From assembly GCA_018457335.1 (NCBI GenBank), contig JAGYHI010000021.1:1-16980 (forward strand): a stretch of DNA of 16,980 nucleotides. Reading direction: 5' to 3'. The DNA comes from Candidatus Altimarinota bacterium (GTDB lineage: Bacteria > Patescibacteria > JAEDAM01 > BD1-5 > UBA2023). The position numbers and the translations under genes are program-made. This document shows, piece after piece, positions 6,764 to 15,309 of the stretch. The notes under the pieces were generated by a model that saw only the letters and a program-made list of their open reading frames with translations, searched no databases and had not been told where the DNA came from. Positions within the stretch are counted from its first letter, which is position 1; each line of letters starts with the position of its first letter.

Positions 6764-7285
6764 TTATATACCAACTCCATCTTCTGAAAGTTCTGAAAGA
6801 TCGTGATGCTTGACGACGACTCTTTTTGGGGTCTGTTCAAGTGAGCCCGTGTAAGTCATATGAAGTTTTCGCTCTTTTCGTTCCCCTTCGCTGTGCGTTT
6901 CAAGCCCTTCAATACCAAGTTCAGCAATATAATTATGAGCTTTTTTTCTTTCAAAAGCATTAAAATTTGGAAAAATAACTTCTTTTCCATTTGATCGGAT
7001 TTGCACAATTTTTGAATCAATAAATCGAAATAATTTTTGATCTTTTTGTTTCATGTAGTCATTGATTTCAAGGTAAATATGCTGAAATGAGCCACTCTGC
7101 ACCTCTACCATACGAGACAAAAGATGTCGAAGTGATTGAAACCCACGACCATGCATGCCAATAAGAAGAGCACTATCAGGCGTTTGCAGATTTATATGTA
7201 CTCACTCATCATCATACTTGATATCAAGCGAATCAATAGTGATTTGCATTTTCTCAAAAAATGCCTGAATATAAGAAAAATCCAT
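6764..7285 (-). CDS. khpB: RNA-binding KH/R3H protein (KhpB/Jag)
   Basis: KhpB (Jag/EloR) binds RNA, usually with KhpA, and affects cell elongation and division in Gram-positive bacteria. The 173-aa product has a KH domain with the GxxG loop GMHGRGFQSLRHLLSRM (43-59), then an R3H domain with NFNAFERKKAHNYIAELGIE (107-126; Arg113 and His117 match the Rx3H core), then SEGERKERKL. A TGA at 7202-7204 encodes Gly28 and splits the gene under the standard code. The start ATG (7283-7285) is the one next to the KH fold; the open frame upstream has no convincing start. The N-terminal Jag_N domain is absent. In many genomes this gene sits with yidC/rnpA; here it heads an operon with the TPR-like protein. 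Confidence 0.88.
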
Positions 7286-7315
7286 AAGCAAAAAAGATAG
7301 TAAATAGATGTCTGT

Positions 7316-7321
7316 ATTATA
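7316..7321 (-). promoter_or_regulatory. -10 box of the khpB operon
   Basis: TATAAT on the minus strand, about 30 bases before the khpB ATG. The hexamer 16 bases further up (TTCCCT) is a poor -35, so only the -10 is supported. Confidence 0.4.
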
Positions 7322-7380
7322 TTCAAAAATCAAAAAAAGGGAAATTTTTTTATAGAAAATATGCAAGAGAGAAAATAAAT

Positions 7381-7420
7381 TTGCATTTTTATAAAAAATC
7401 TTTATACTACTCATAGTATA
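7381..7420 (+). promoter_or_regulatory. csoR-like promoter with overlapping palindromic operator
   Basis: TTGCAT (7381-7386), 16 bases, TATACT (7403-7408). A perfect 18-bp inverted repeat, TATACTA-ctca-TAGTATA (7403-7420), covers the -10 and the likely transcription start, the ideal place for repression by the CsoR-family protein encoded 33 bases downstream. It lacks the G/C tracts of known CsoR/RcnR operators. Confidence 0.6.
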
Positions 7421-7453
7421 TTACTTATACATTTATATCTATATTTTATTCTT

Positions 7454-7723
7454 ATGAAAATCAAAGACGCAGCAGCCAAAAAGGCTGTCATCAACCGCCT
7501 TCGACGAATCGAGGGTCAAATCCGTGGAGTTACTCAGATGATCGAGGACGAAGCCTCAGTTAAGGATATTGCTCAGCAACTTGCAGCTATCCGATCTGCC
7601 ATGACACACACTGTCTATGAAGAATTCTTCTGTGCAATGGATAAAATTCTTGACAAAAAAAATGGAGAAGTCTCTGAAAAAGACCTTCTCGAACTCCGAA
7701 AACTCCTCAAAGGAATCAGATAA
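7454..7723 (+). CDS. CsoR/RcnR-family transcriptional repressor
   Basis: The 89-aa all-helical protein carries the family signature NRLRRIEGQIRGVTQMIEDE (14-33), then QQLAAIRSAM. CsoR-family tetramers bind operators through this basic helix and release DNA on binding Cu, Ni/Co, formaldehyde or persulfide. By eye alignment the CsoR ligands Cys36, His61 and Cys65 correspond here to Val36, Ala61 and Ile65. The only Cys is Cys60 and the only His is His52, so none of the usual metal sites and no CstR-type cysteine pair is present. What it senses is unknown. It is monocistronic: own promoter with overlapping palindrome upstream, terminator downstream, and no transporter or metallochaperone gene beside it, so it may regulate only itself or distant genes. 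Confidence 0.88.
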   Translation: MKIKDAAAKKAVINRLRRIEGQIRGVTQMIEDEASVKDIAQQLAAIRSAMTHTVYEEFFCAMDKILDKKNGEVSEKDLLELRKLLKGIR

Positions 7724-7732
7724 TCCTCGGCA

Positions 7733-7772
7733 CATAAAAAAAATCTCTCATCATTTAATGGGAGATTTTTTA
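7733..7772. terminator. Bidirectional terminator between csoR-like gene and protease gene
   Basis: Stem AAATCTCTCAT (7741-7751)/ATGGGAGATTT (7758-7768) with one wobble, a 6-base loop, an A-run before and a T-run after. The stop codon of the convergent protease gene (7770-7772) lies in its flank. Confidence 0.7.
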
Positions 7773-8333
7773 TTGTGTATGTACGACACCAACCCATTTA
7801 GCAGAGTCTTTTTCAAAAATCGGAGCCCCACTATCTCCTGCTTCTAAAGAAATATCCGTCAAAACAATACCTGATAGGGTATATTGACTGCCATAAGAAT
7901 CTACCGATTTTATGATGGCAGAATTTTCTGTAATCTTTCCAGTCATATAGCGAATTTTATTCTTTCTATATACTGGTATAAGTATATCTTTTCATACCTC
8001 CACTATATGTGGATAAATTTTTTTATGAGAATTTTTTAGATCTTTTCCACAGGAAATCCAAGCAATATCTCTCTTTTTATCACGGTCATACACACGACAA
8101 TTTTTTTGGTTTTTAATCTGGATTTTCGCGCTATCATCACGCACTGTATGATAGGCAGTAACATAGATATTTTCTATCTTAAATACAGTACCAAGTAAAG
8201 TATTATTTCATTTTGAAACTACTACCCTGAGTATATTTTTTTCTCCAATCTGCGACAAAGTGTATTCTTTTTGACAGGAAGTGAGAAAAAAAGAGAAAAT
8301 AAGAATGAGAAATAAGAGGATTTTTGAAGTCAT
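7770..8333 (-). CDS. Trypsin-like serine protease lipoprotein
   Basis: Not visible as an ORF under the standard code because TGA codons interrupt it at 42 and 114; read as Gly it gives 187 aa. An N-terminal signal peptide ends in a lipobox (FFLTSC, Cys20), so the enzyme should be anchored on the outer face of the membrane. The S1-type triad is complete: His62 in VTAYHTVRD, Asp89 in RDIAWIS and Ser168 in EAGDSGAPIFE. VTAYHTV replaces the usual VTAAHVV. It is compact, with no PDZ domain, and reads as a peptidase domain alone. Its ATG lies one base after the TAG of the 2H phosphoesterase gene (TAG-T-ATG), so the two are translationally linked. Plausible substrates are host or envelope proteins; that is inference. 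Confidence 0.85.
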
Positions 8334-8334
8334 A

Positions 8335-8904
8335 CTACAATAGTTTTAGTTGAATCTCTTCTTTAAAAGTCGAATTTACGGCATAGAGATATACTTTTTG
8401 TACATTTATATCAATATTCTTTAATTTTTGTAATTCAATTTCAATAATTTTTTCTATATTTTCTCTGTGTACCTCAAATACTACTCTATTTTGTATTCTT
8501 AGAAAAGTAATGTGTGGCGAAAAAGAGAAATTATTATCTTCCACTTCATTTCTTTTATAAATATTATGCAATTCATCTCTAAAATCTTGCAAAGGTAAAT
8601 CTGTATCACTTGTAAAATATAGCACCTGTCGATTTCCTTCTCATCTATAAAAATAATCAAATCAAGCAAGTTTTATGCTTTTGTTTATCGCGAAATGCTC
8701 GATAGATTTTTTGATTTCTATTTTTGTACTATCATCAAGATTTTGTTCGAAATAATAGATCGTAACATGTGGAGAAAGAGGATTTTGAAATGAAATACAA
8801 TCTTGTACCTTGTTTTCTTTTAAATACTGATATACTCGTACAAAAATATCCGAAAAATATTCAGATTTTAATTCAATGCCCACAAAATGGGAAGTCGTAT
8901 ACAT
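8335..8904 (-). CDS. 2H phosphoesterase (LigT/ThpR-like 2'-5' RNA ligase family)
   Basis: This family contains RNA 2',3'-cyclic phosphodiesterases and 2'-5' ligases acting on RNA ends. The 189-aa protein has both catalytic HxT motifs in a duplicated fold: His46/Thr48 in SPHVTIYYF and His131/Thr133 in SPHITFLRI, about 85 residues apart as usual. TGA codons encode Gly81 and Gly88 between the two halves; under the standard code the gene falls into two unrelated-looking ORFs. The ATG at 8902-8904 is preferred to the in-frame TTG at 8917-8919, since MYTTSHFVGIEL starts directly at the first strand. It stops at TAG and is followed after one base by the protease lipoprotein. Substrate unknown. Confidence 0.85.
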
Positions 8905-8928
8905 AAAACAAAAATACAAAACGAAAAT

Positions 8929-8956
8929 ATATTAGCTGATTCAAAATAAAAGTCAA
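8929..8956 (-). promoter_or_regulatory. Promoter of the phosphoesterase-protease pair
   Basis: Minus strand TTGACT (8951-8956), 16 bases, TAATAT (8929-8934). Leader about 18 bases. Confidence 0.5.
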
Positions 8957-8966
8957 AAAGAAAGTT

Positions 8967-8994
8967 TTGAATTTTTTGTAAATTTTTATATACT
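8967..8994 (+). promoter_or_regulatory. holA promoter giving a nearly leaderless mRNA
   Basis: TTGAAT (8967-8972), 16 bases, TATACT (8989-8994). Transcription would begin near 9001, only about 3 bases before the ATG at 9004. Confidence 0.55.
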
Positions 8995-9003
8995 CATATT
9001 ACT

Positions 9004-10005
9004 ATGAAACACAAAAATATAATCTACATATCTGGAGACGATAGTTTTATGATCGAAAAAGATCTCCACTGGCTCGAGGAAAATTTTGAAAAAAAATATG
9101 GTGCAATGAATATCGAGCACCACAATTTGGCGGACTGGAAAAATTTTCATACAGAAACTCTTTTGAGCGCAGACCTTTTTAGTGAAAAAAAACTATTTAT
9201 CTTCCGTGGTACTCAGCCAAAAGAGGATGCCAGAAAAAAAGAAAAAGATATGAGTCGGATCGAATATGTCATCGAAAAAATCCACGACAAAATCCCAGAA
9301 GAAACGATCATAATTTTTGCATTTCTCGGGCAAGAAGAAAAAAAGCTCATCAAATGGCTGAAAAAAAATGCTACTGAACGACTACATACCTTTTCATGGA
9401 ATCTTTCTCAATGGGAAAAACGAAGCAGTCTACCAAAAACTGAAATCCAGAAAATCCTCAATCTTTATCAAAAATATGAATCCCTGCGAGATAAATATGA
9501 CAGTAATCCTCTACTCGCTCACGATATCAGTAACAGCCTACAAATGGCAGAACTCTGGTACGAAAACAATGGAAAACTTGACACAGAAACACTTGAAAGC
9601 CTTGTACATGCATATGAATGATGAGCCCTTTTTAATTTTATGGACAGCATCCTTACAAAAAATATAGTATGAAGTTTACAAAAATTTGAGAGGTTTAAAG
9701 GTTACCAAAGTGGAGAATTTTATCGATTTTTATGAGGACTTTTGACTTCACTTCGAAATAGTACCTATATCATAACTCTACGAGAACTCGGAAAATCACA
9801 AAAAGAAATCAGCGAAACACTTCCTATTCATCCATTTGTCATACAAAAATCTTACAAAAGTCCGCTCACTAAAAAAGAAATCACAGATTTTTACAAAAAA
9901 ATACTCTCCGCAAAAATCGCTTACCAAAGATGAAAATGAATGAAGAAAAATGAATTATGACTACTTTTTGAGATTGAACTAGGGTTAATAAATTTGAAAA
10001 AATAA
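9004..10005 (+). CDS. holA: DNA polymerase III subunit delta
   Basis: Delta is the clamp-loader subunit that opens the sliding clamp. The 333-aa length is usual for HolA. The N-terminus (IIYISGDDSFMIEKDLHWLE) has the typical start with a G-x-D/E-x-F pattern, and the middle holds the degenerate AAA+ strands (ETIIIFAFLG). The C-terminal helical collar is recognisable from LFNFMDSILTKN, LRELGKSQKEI, PIHPFVIQKSY and ILSAKIAYQRGKG (family HPFVAKK and LLxADxAIKxG). Seven TGA codons encode Gly206, 207, 223, 244, 310, 312 and 319, all in the last 130 residues, so a standard-code caller would keep only the first 205 residues. It stops at TAA 10003-10005. It is divergent from the 2H phosphoesterase gene. 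Confidence 0.85.
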
Positions 10006-10020
10006 TTTTTTCTATATAAT
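9993..10020 (+). promoter_or_regulatory. Promoter of the SlyD-like lipoprotein gene
   Basis: TTTGAA/TTGAAA (9993-9999) and TATAAT (10015-10020), spacer 15-16; the -35 overlaps the end of holA. The leader of about 70 bases contains a weak AGGT...ACCT hairpin and no Shine-Dalgarno. Confidence 0.45.
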
Positions 10021-10097
10021 AAGGTAGAAAATTTTTAGAAACCTATTTATCTGATTTTCACCCTATATTTTATTTTACTTTTTTAAATACATATTTT

Positions 10098-11084
10098 ATG
10101 AAAAAAATACTTATCGCTGGATTTACACTTGTAGCTTTGACTTCATGTAATGGGATTGGAATCCAAAAAAATGACAAAAATCACACACCTACTTCTTCTG
10201 GAGAAGTTGTAAAAATCGAAAAAACAAATTCTGATACTAAAAATACAGCAACTGGAAGTGAAACTGCAAATGCGGATGGTATCGTAAAAGACGGATCACT
10301 CGTGTCAGTCTACTATACACTCCGAGTCGATAATAAAGATGAAAAAGAAGTCAAAGATACAAATGTTGAAGCAGTTGCAAAAGAAAATAATCTCTATAAA
10401 ACGGGTGCAAAATATGAACCACTCCCAGTACTTATCGGATCAAACCAAGTTGTAAAAGGATTCGAAGACGGACTTATGGGTATGAAAAAAGGAGAAAAAA
10501 AATCTATCGTCGTCCCAGCAGAAAAAGGATATGGAAAAGACACTATCACACAAACAATCGACAAAAAACAAATTGCTCCAGAATTTACATTTACTCAAAC
10601 TCGTAAAGCACTCGAAGATACTATTGTAGACACAATTAAGTTTGAAGATAAACTTTTCCAGAGTCTTCCTGCTGATATTCAAGAAAAAATGAAATCAGCA
10701 AAAAAATGAGAAAAAATTGACCTCCAAGGACAAGAAGCTGTAGTGAAAGAAAAAACAGATACTGAAATCACTTTTGAAGTCAATAATCCGAGAAATCCAT
10801 TCCTCGGAAAAGAAAAAAAAGTAGGTACTAAAGTGGAGACTCCACAAGCAGATTTTACAATCAAAGAACTCACTGAAACAGGTGTCGTACTTGCGATCAC
10901 AAATAAACAAAGTCCATTTTATGGGAAAGAATTCAAAGAAGGCGCAACTACAACTGTACAAGGAGATACTGTGATTACAGTGAAAAAAATCGATGGAGAT
11001 AAAGTGACTATCGAAATACCAAATAAACATCCGCTTGCAAATACAACTCTTTACTTTGATATAGAAATTGCTGATGTGCAATAA
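10098..11084 (+). CDS. Exported SlyD-like FKBP peptidyl-prolyl isomerase lipoprotein
   Basis: A signal peptide with lipobox LVALTSC (Cys17) and a Ser/Thr/Asn-rich linker (about 20-60) precede an FKBP domain: GSLVSVYYTLRVDN, PLPVLIGSNQVVKGFEDGL (108-126), MKKGEKKSIVVPAEKGYGKD. One TGA (10707-10709, Gly204) lies in a helical insert; the reading continues to 328 aa, and its end, [20 protein letters not shown], is the canonical SlyD C-terminal strand (NHPLAGKTLxF). Two more copies of this module precede it (FEVNNPRNPFLGKE at 226-239 and AITNKQSPFYGKE at 266-278). SlyD is normally a cytosolic chaperone and metal-binding prolyl isomerase of 150-200 aa without a signal; here it would be surface-anchored and assist folding of exported proteins. 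trmD overlaps its end by 11 bases. Confidence 0.82.
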
Positions 11085-11751
11085 GATTATCATTCATGTA
11101 CTTGCTCTTTTTCCAGAGAGTATAAAACCCTATCTCGATGCAAGTATCCTCAAAAAAGCCCAAGAATCTGGGCTTTTTGAATATCATATTCATAATCTCG
11201 CAGATTGGAGCGTTAAGAATACTCGTCGAGTTGATGACAGACCCTATGGTGGTGGAGCTGGTACCATTCTGACGATAGAACCACTTTTTAATGCGCTTAC
11301 TGAAATCAAGAATATACACCCAAACCTAGAAAAAATTTTCTACATGGGACCAGCTGGAACGCAAGCCAATCAAAAATTTTTTGAAAAAGAAGCAAATTTT
11401 GAAGGAGAAAAAGAAATCTTAATTATCTGCGGACACTACGAAGGAATCGATGCACGGATTTTTGATTTTTTCGATATCACCGAAGTATCAATTGGAAATT
11501 ATGTACTTTCGAGTGGCGAAATTGCGAGTCTCGTTTTTATCGATGCACTTGTACGGCTCGTGCCATGAGTTTTATCTCAAGAATCTTTACAAGAAGAAAC
11601 TTTTAGCGAAAAACTTTTTTGAAAAGGAGAATACCCGCAATTTTCACGACCAGAAATTTTTAAAGAAAAATCGGTTCCAAAGGTTTTGGTTTCTGGAAAT
11701 CACAAAAATATAACATCCTGGAAGCAAAAAAATCTTCGAGAAATAAAATAA
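11074..11751 (+). CDS. trmD: tRNA (guanine-N1-)-methyltransferase
   Basis: Makes m1G37 in tRNAs that read CUN, CCN and CGG codons, preventing +1 frameshifts. The 225-aa protein has the SPOUT knot signatures: [24 protein letters not shown] and [20 protein letters not shown], then VRLVPGVL with the Gly encoded by TGA (11566-11568, residue 165). The C-terminal domain ([20 protein letters not shown]) matches the family YTRPEV and VLLSGNH. A second TGA lies at 11620. The active-site loop reads LSSGE where most have LTGGE. The start ATG at 11074 overlaps the stop of the lipoprotein gene; an upstream TTG (11068) is less likely. Ends at TAA before a terminator. Confidence 0.95.
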
Positions 11752-11766
11752 CAAAATTTTTTAGTG

Positions 11767-11810
11767 AAAATATAAAAATCCCAGACTTTCCGTTGGGATC
11801 TTTATATTTT
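11767..11810. terminator. Bidirectional terminator after trmD
   Basis: AAAATATAAA (11767-11776) pairs with TTTATATTTT (11801-11810) and ATCCCA (11778-11783) with TGGGAT (11794-11799), loop of 10 bases, one mismatch. It serves the convergent genes trmD and the 772-aa protein. Confidence 0.7.
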
Positions 11811-11827
11811 CAGATATCAGTGAATTT

Positions 11828-14146
11828 TTATTGATTTTGAAGATAAAAACTATTTCCATCGATGAGTATCATTCTTTGCGGAGCAATAATTCGTATACTA
11901 TTTGGAGTATTATCTTGACGAGAGATAATATCTGAAATTTTCGCCTTATAAGCCGCCAAATCCATAGTAAAAATTTCAAGTTCTGGTGTATTAAATTGTC
12001 CAATTACATCCACTTTATTACCTTTTACTAGGAAAGAAAGTTGTGTATACGTACCTTCTTCTTTTGCAAAAGAAATTTCTATTCCATCGACCGTTTTTGT
12101 ATTTCCATTATTAGAATGTAAAATTTCATTTTCTGTTTCACTCTTTTTTGCTTCGATAGAATTATCAGTGCTTTCAGATTCAGAAGAAAAGTCCTCGTTT
12201 TCATTTATATTTTCATCTGTATTTTCTTTCTCCTGAGTTTCTTGCTGAGAAAGGCGAATTATCATATTATTTTCAATTTTTGGAAGCGGTGTTTTTGAAT
12301 TGACAGCAATATATGGATCTTGTAAATATCACTTATAAGCGTTTCTTTGAATCATAAAAAGGAAGCCTTTAAGATAAAATATGTCTTGTTTTAAATTTTC
12401 AAGCTCGCTCAGAGCTCGTGAATCTGCATTTTCAAAAGCCTGTTCAAGTTGATTTGCATAAATATTTTCCATAAGATTTGTAATCTCGGTCACATAGGTT
12501 CGAAATGCCATAGAGACTTTTACAATATCTCTATCCACTATCTCATCTCGCAAATAAAGCTTTCCATCCTTGACAACGACATAATTTCCATAAATCGAAA
12601 TTCGAAGTCGGTGAATCATATTTGCATAAAATTTATTGACAAATTCCTTTTGAATTGCATTTTGTTTTCCAAAATTTTCAAGATTTTCAGCATATTTTTG
12701 AGTTGCTTTTAAAACCGTCAAATACAGTTGAAAAACGACTCACTCTTCATCATCAAGAGCTTCTCGGCTGATATATTCATGTTTGTCCGTGATTTTTCCA
12801 AAAATTGAAAAGGCATATAATGAAAGATCAAGATAGTCCTTTTTATCCATTTCACTAGCAAGCATTTTACTGAGTTCTTTTACGGCTTGAAGATAGGTGT
12901 GAATTCCCGTGAGCGATGTATCTTGCTGTATCAGGTTTTCTGAGAAAATTCCAGAGAGCACTGCAAATAATCGACTTTTTCCAGAAGTCGGCGCCACTCA
13001 GACGATTTCAGCAGCTACATTATAAATTGTTTGATATTGAAGTTTATTTTTTTGTAAAAACAGAGCAAATCGCCCATCAATCAAAAACTGTTCCATAATC
13101 TCTTCAATTGTATTCCCTGATTTCAGGAGTTTTGCCTTCTCTAAAATTGTATCATACTGTGACCGAAATTTTTTCATATCTATATCCTTATTTGTCACTG
13201 CTTTCGAAAGAATAAAACGCAATTCTCAAAGGACATGATGCATTTTTTTAGTGGGATTAATTAATTTTGCATTATCATTGTTTGGATTAAATTCAGCATT
13301 ATCATCTGCGTATTTTTCAAGGAGTGCCACTTTTTTTACTCGATCTTGAAATGATTTTTGAAGCATCTTAAAGAGGATTTTTGTATTTCGTGGTAGTCGT
13401 GATAAGAAGAAAGTCGCAGAACCATCTGACCGCATTAAGCGAACATCTGTAAACTCAATACCAGTCCCCATATTCCCTTTTTTTCCTTGAAGAACTTGCA
13501 TAATTTGGGTAATATCTGCATTTTTAAGTTCTGAATTTTGAGTCGGATCAAATCGGATAAACATCCCTGGAAACAAGATAATATCAGTCATTTTTTTACC
13601 ATCAGCGAGAAAAGTCATCTCACCAATACTATCAATAGAGTATACTGAAATCATCCCATCAGATTCTTGTCCAACATAAATACTCCCATTTGTAATCGCC
13701 TCGAAAGTAAATCGGTTTTTTGTATCACGAATAGTGTAGTTTTGAAAAGGATCATAAAAAGAAAAGATGCTTGGTGTATCACCAATTTCTATAGTAGAAT
13801 CGTTTGTTTTTTTGATAGAATTTTTAAATTCAGAAACTGACTTTCCAAAAGCTGGTAAGACAAAAGCTGAAGAAAGTCGCCCAAATGAAATTTGCACTGC
13901 TTTATCTTTTGGGAAATCTTTTTCCGCTGGAAAATTTGTTTTCCCAGATTGAGCTTCCAGGGATTTTAATTGAATTTCTCAATTCGGTGCAATGGAAGCC
14001 ATAGAAAACGTCACTACATTTTTTGCTTTTTTGTCAATGATTTTATCAGCAGAAGTCAAAGATATATTGAGTGTGGAAATTACCAAAAAATAGGTCAATA
14101 CGACTCATAAAATCCCTGTAATTCCATAACGAATATATGTAAACAT
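11828..14146 (-). CDS. Large membrane-anchored protein, FecR-like segment (772 aa)
   Basis: Under the standard code this appears as five separate ORFs. With TGA as Gly at codons 14, 56, 307, 383, 469 and 606 it is one frame from ATG 14144-14146 to TAA. Order: N-terminal signal anchor (YGITGILGVVLTYFLVIST); a region around 95-215 with FecR-like beta-strand spacing (TFEAITNGSIYVG, MISVYSIDSIGEMTFLADGK, ILFPGMFIRFDP); a long helical region (about 290-620) with the repeated character of TPR-like domains; a very acidic Glu/Asn/Ser linker (about 633-674); and a final beta-rich domain (IEISFAKEEGTYTQLSFLVKG and following). FecR-type domains in other bacteria lie outside the membrane and sense or scaffold envelope components. 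No catalytic motif seen. It has its own leader of about 78 bases and no downstream partner. Confidence 0.75.
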
Positions 14147-14169
14147 ACATAAAAAATTAAGATATTCTC

Positions 14170-14198
14170 ATCTTATCACATTTATACAAAAAAATCAA
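14170..14198 (-). promoter_or_regulatory. Possible promoter of the 772-aa protein gene
   Basis: Minus strand TTGATT (14193-14198), 17 bases, TAAGAT (14170-14175). Weak match; alternative -10 boxes exist nearby. Confidence 0.3.
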
Positions 14199-14224
14199 AT
14201 TTCTACGGAAAAAACTCCAATTTT

Positions 14225-15286
14225 CTATTGACGAATATTAGTATTTATTTCTGATAATTTTTTACAATGTGTAGAAATATGTTTTTGGATACTTTTTACG
14301 ATTTCTGGTCGGTCGGAAAAAATAATGCTCACTTCCCTGTTGTTATCAAGTGCATTTTGTGACAGATTTTGACTTCACAAGAAGACGATTTTATCATCGA
14401 TAATAATAATTTTCGCATGCAAATAGGGACTACCAGCAAGTTTCCAATTAAGATTTTTGTATTTTTGAGCAGCTTCTCGGTTTTCTTCGGTATTAGAAGT
14501 GCACACAGAGATTTGGATATTTTTTCGAGAATTATGGATTTTTTCTAATTCATTTCGGATTTCATCATCAAAAAGATACTGTGTGTAGATTTGGATTTTT
14601 GAATCTGCTTTTTGCAAAAGTGCTGTGATTTTTTTTCTCGCATCAATCGGTGCAACCGCAATCGTGCCTGGAATTTTTATACTTGTATACACATTCTTAT
14701 GATCATAATCAGCTTGAAAAAGCGAAGTAAGAAAAGTATGAATTGTAGGATCTTTTCAAAAAAGTATATATTCTCGATTTTTAAAAAATGAATTTGTGAA
14801 ATTTCCAGTACTTATAAAAAATTCGTCATCGATAATTCCAAATTTTGCATGTGTAAACTTGTATCTATCATTGTCTGTATACTTCACCTCTATTCATCGC
14901 TTTTGAAAATAGGAAATAATCGAAAGATTGACTTTTGGAGTTTTATAGACATTTGGTTCAAGATTTACTTTAACTTCAACACCTCTTTTTTTCGCATTTA
15001 TCACCGCATCTGCGATATTTCTATTCGTCCACATATACATTTCTATCCAGATTTTTTTCTTGGATTTTTTCATTTTTTTGATAATTTCCTTCTCGACTTT
15101 TTTATTTGGAAGGGCATAAAACTCTAAATTTTTAGAAATTACAACATTTTCAAGTGAATTTTGAGAAGTATGAAAAGTATGATTTGAATTATAATGCTCA
15201 GAATAATCAGTATTTAACTGATCCAGTGAACAAGAAAAGAGTCCAAAAGGACTCAAAAGTATCAAGAAAAGAAAATATTTTTTCAT
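14225..15286 (-). CDS. Phospholipase D-like lipoprotein with two HKD motifs
   Basis: The 353-aa protein begins MKKYFLFLILLSPFGLFSC, a lipoprotein signal with lipobox Cys19; an ATG here is preferred to a start 16 codons earlier. Two PLD catalytic motifs follow: THAKFGIIDDEFFISTGNFT (His146, Lys148, Asp153) and YLHAKIIIIDDKIVFLGSQN (His290, Lys292, Asp297), the second using TGA for the Gly of the conserved GSxN. TGA also encodes Gly131 and Gly178. PLD enzymes cleave or transfer phosphodiesters: phospholipids, cardiolipin synthesis, or nucleic acids (Nuc-type). Cardiolipin synthases are usually membrane-spanning, so a tethered extracellular lipase or nuclease is likelier; the substrate cannot be told. 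It is co-directional with the membrane protein 23 bases upstream and ends at TAG. Confidence 0.88.
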
Positions 15287-15309
15287 TTTAAAAATAAGAT
15301 TATGTAAAT

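Noticed and set aside
10440..11319. Phe/Cys-rich minus-strand ORFs opposite the SlyD-like and trmD genes
   Set aside because: They are reading-frame shadows; the plus-strand proteins match known families across the whole stretch.
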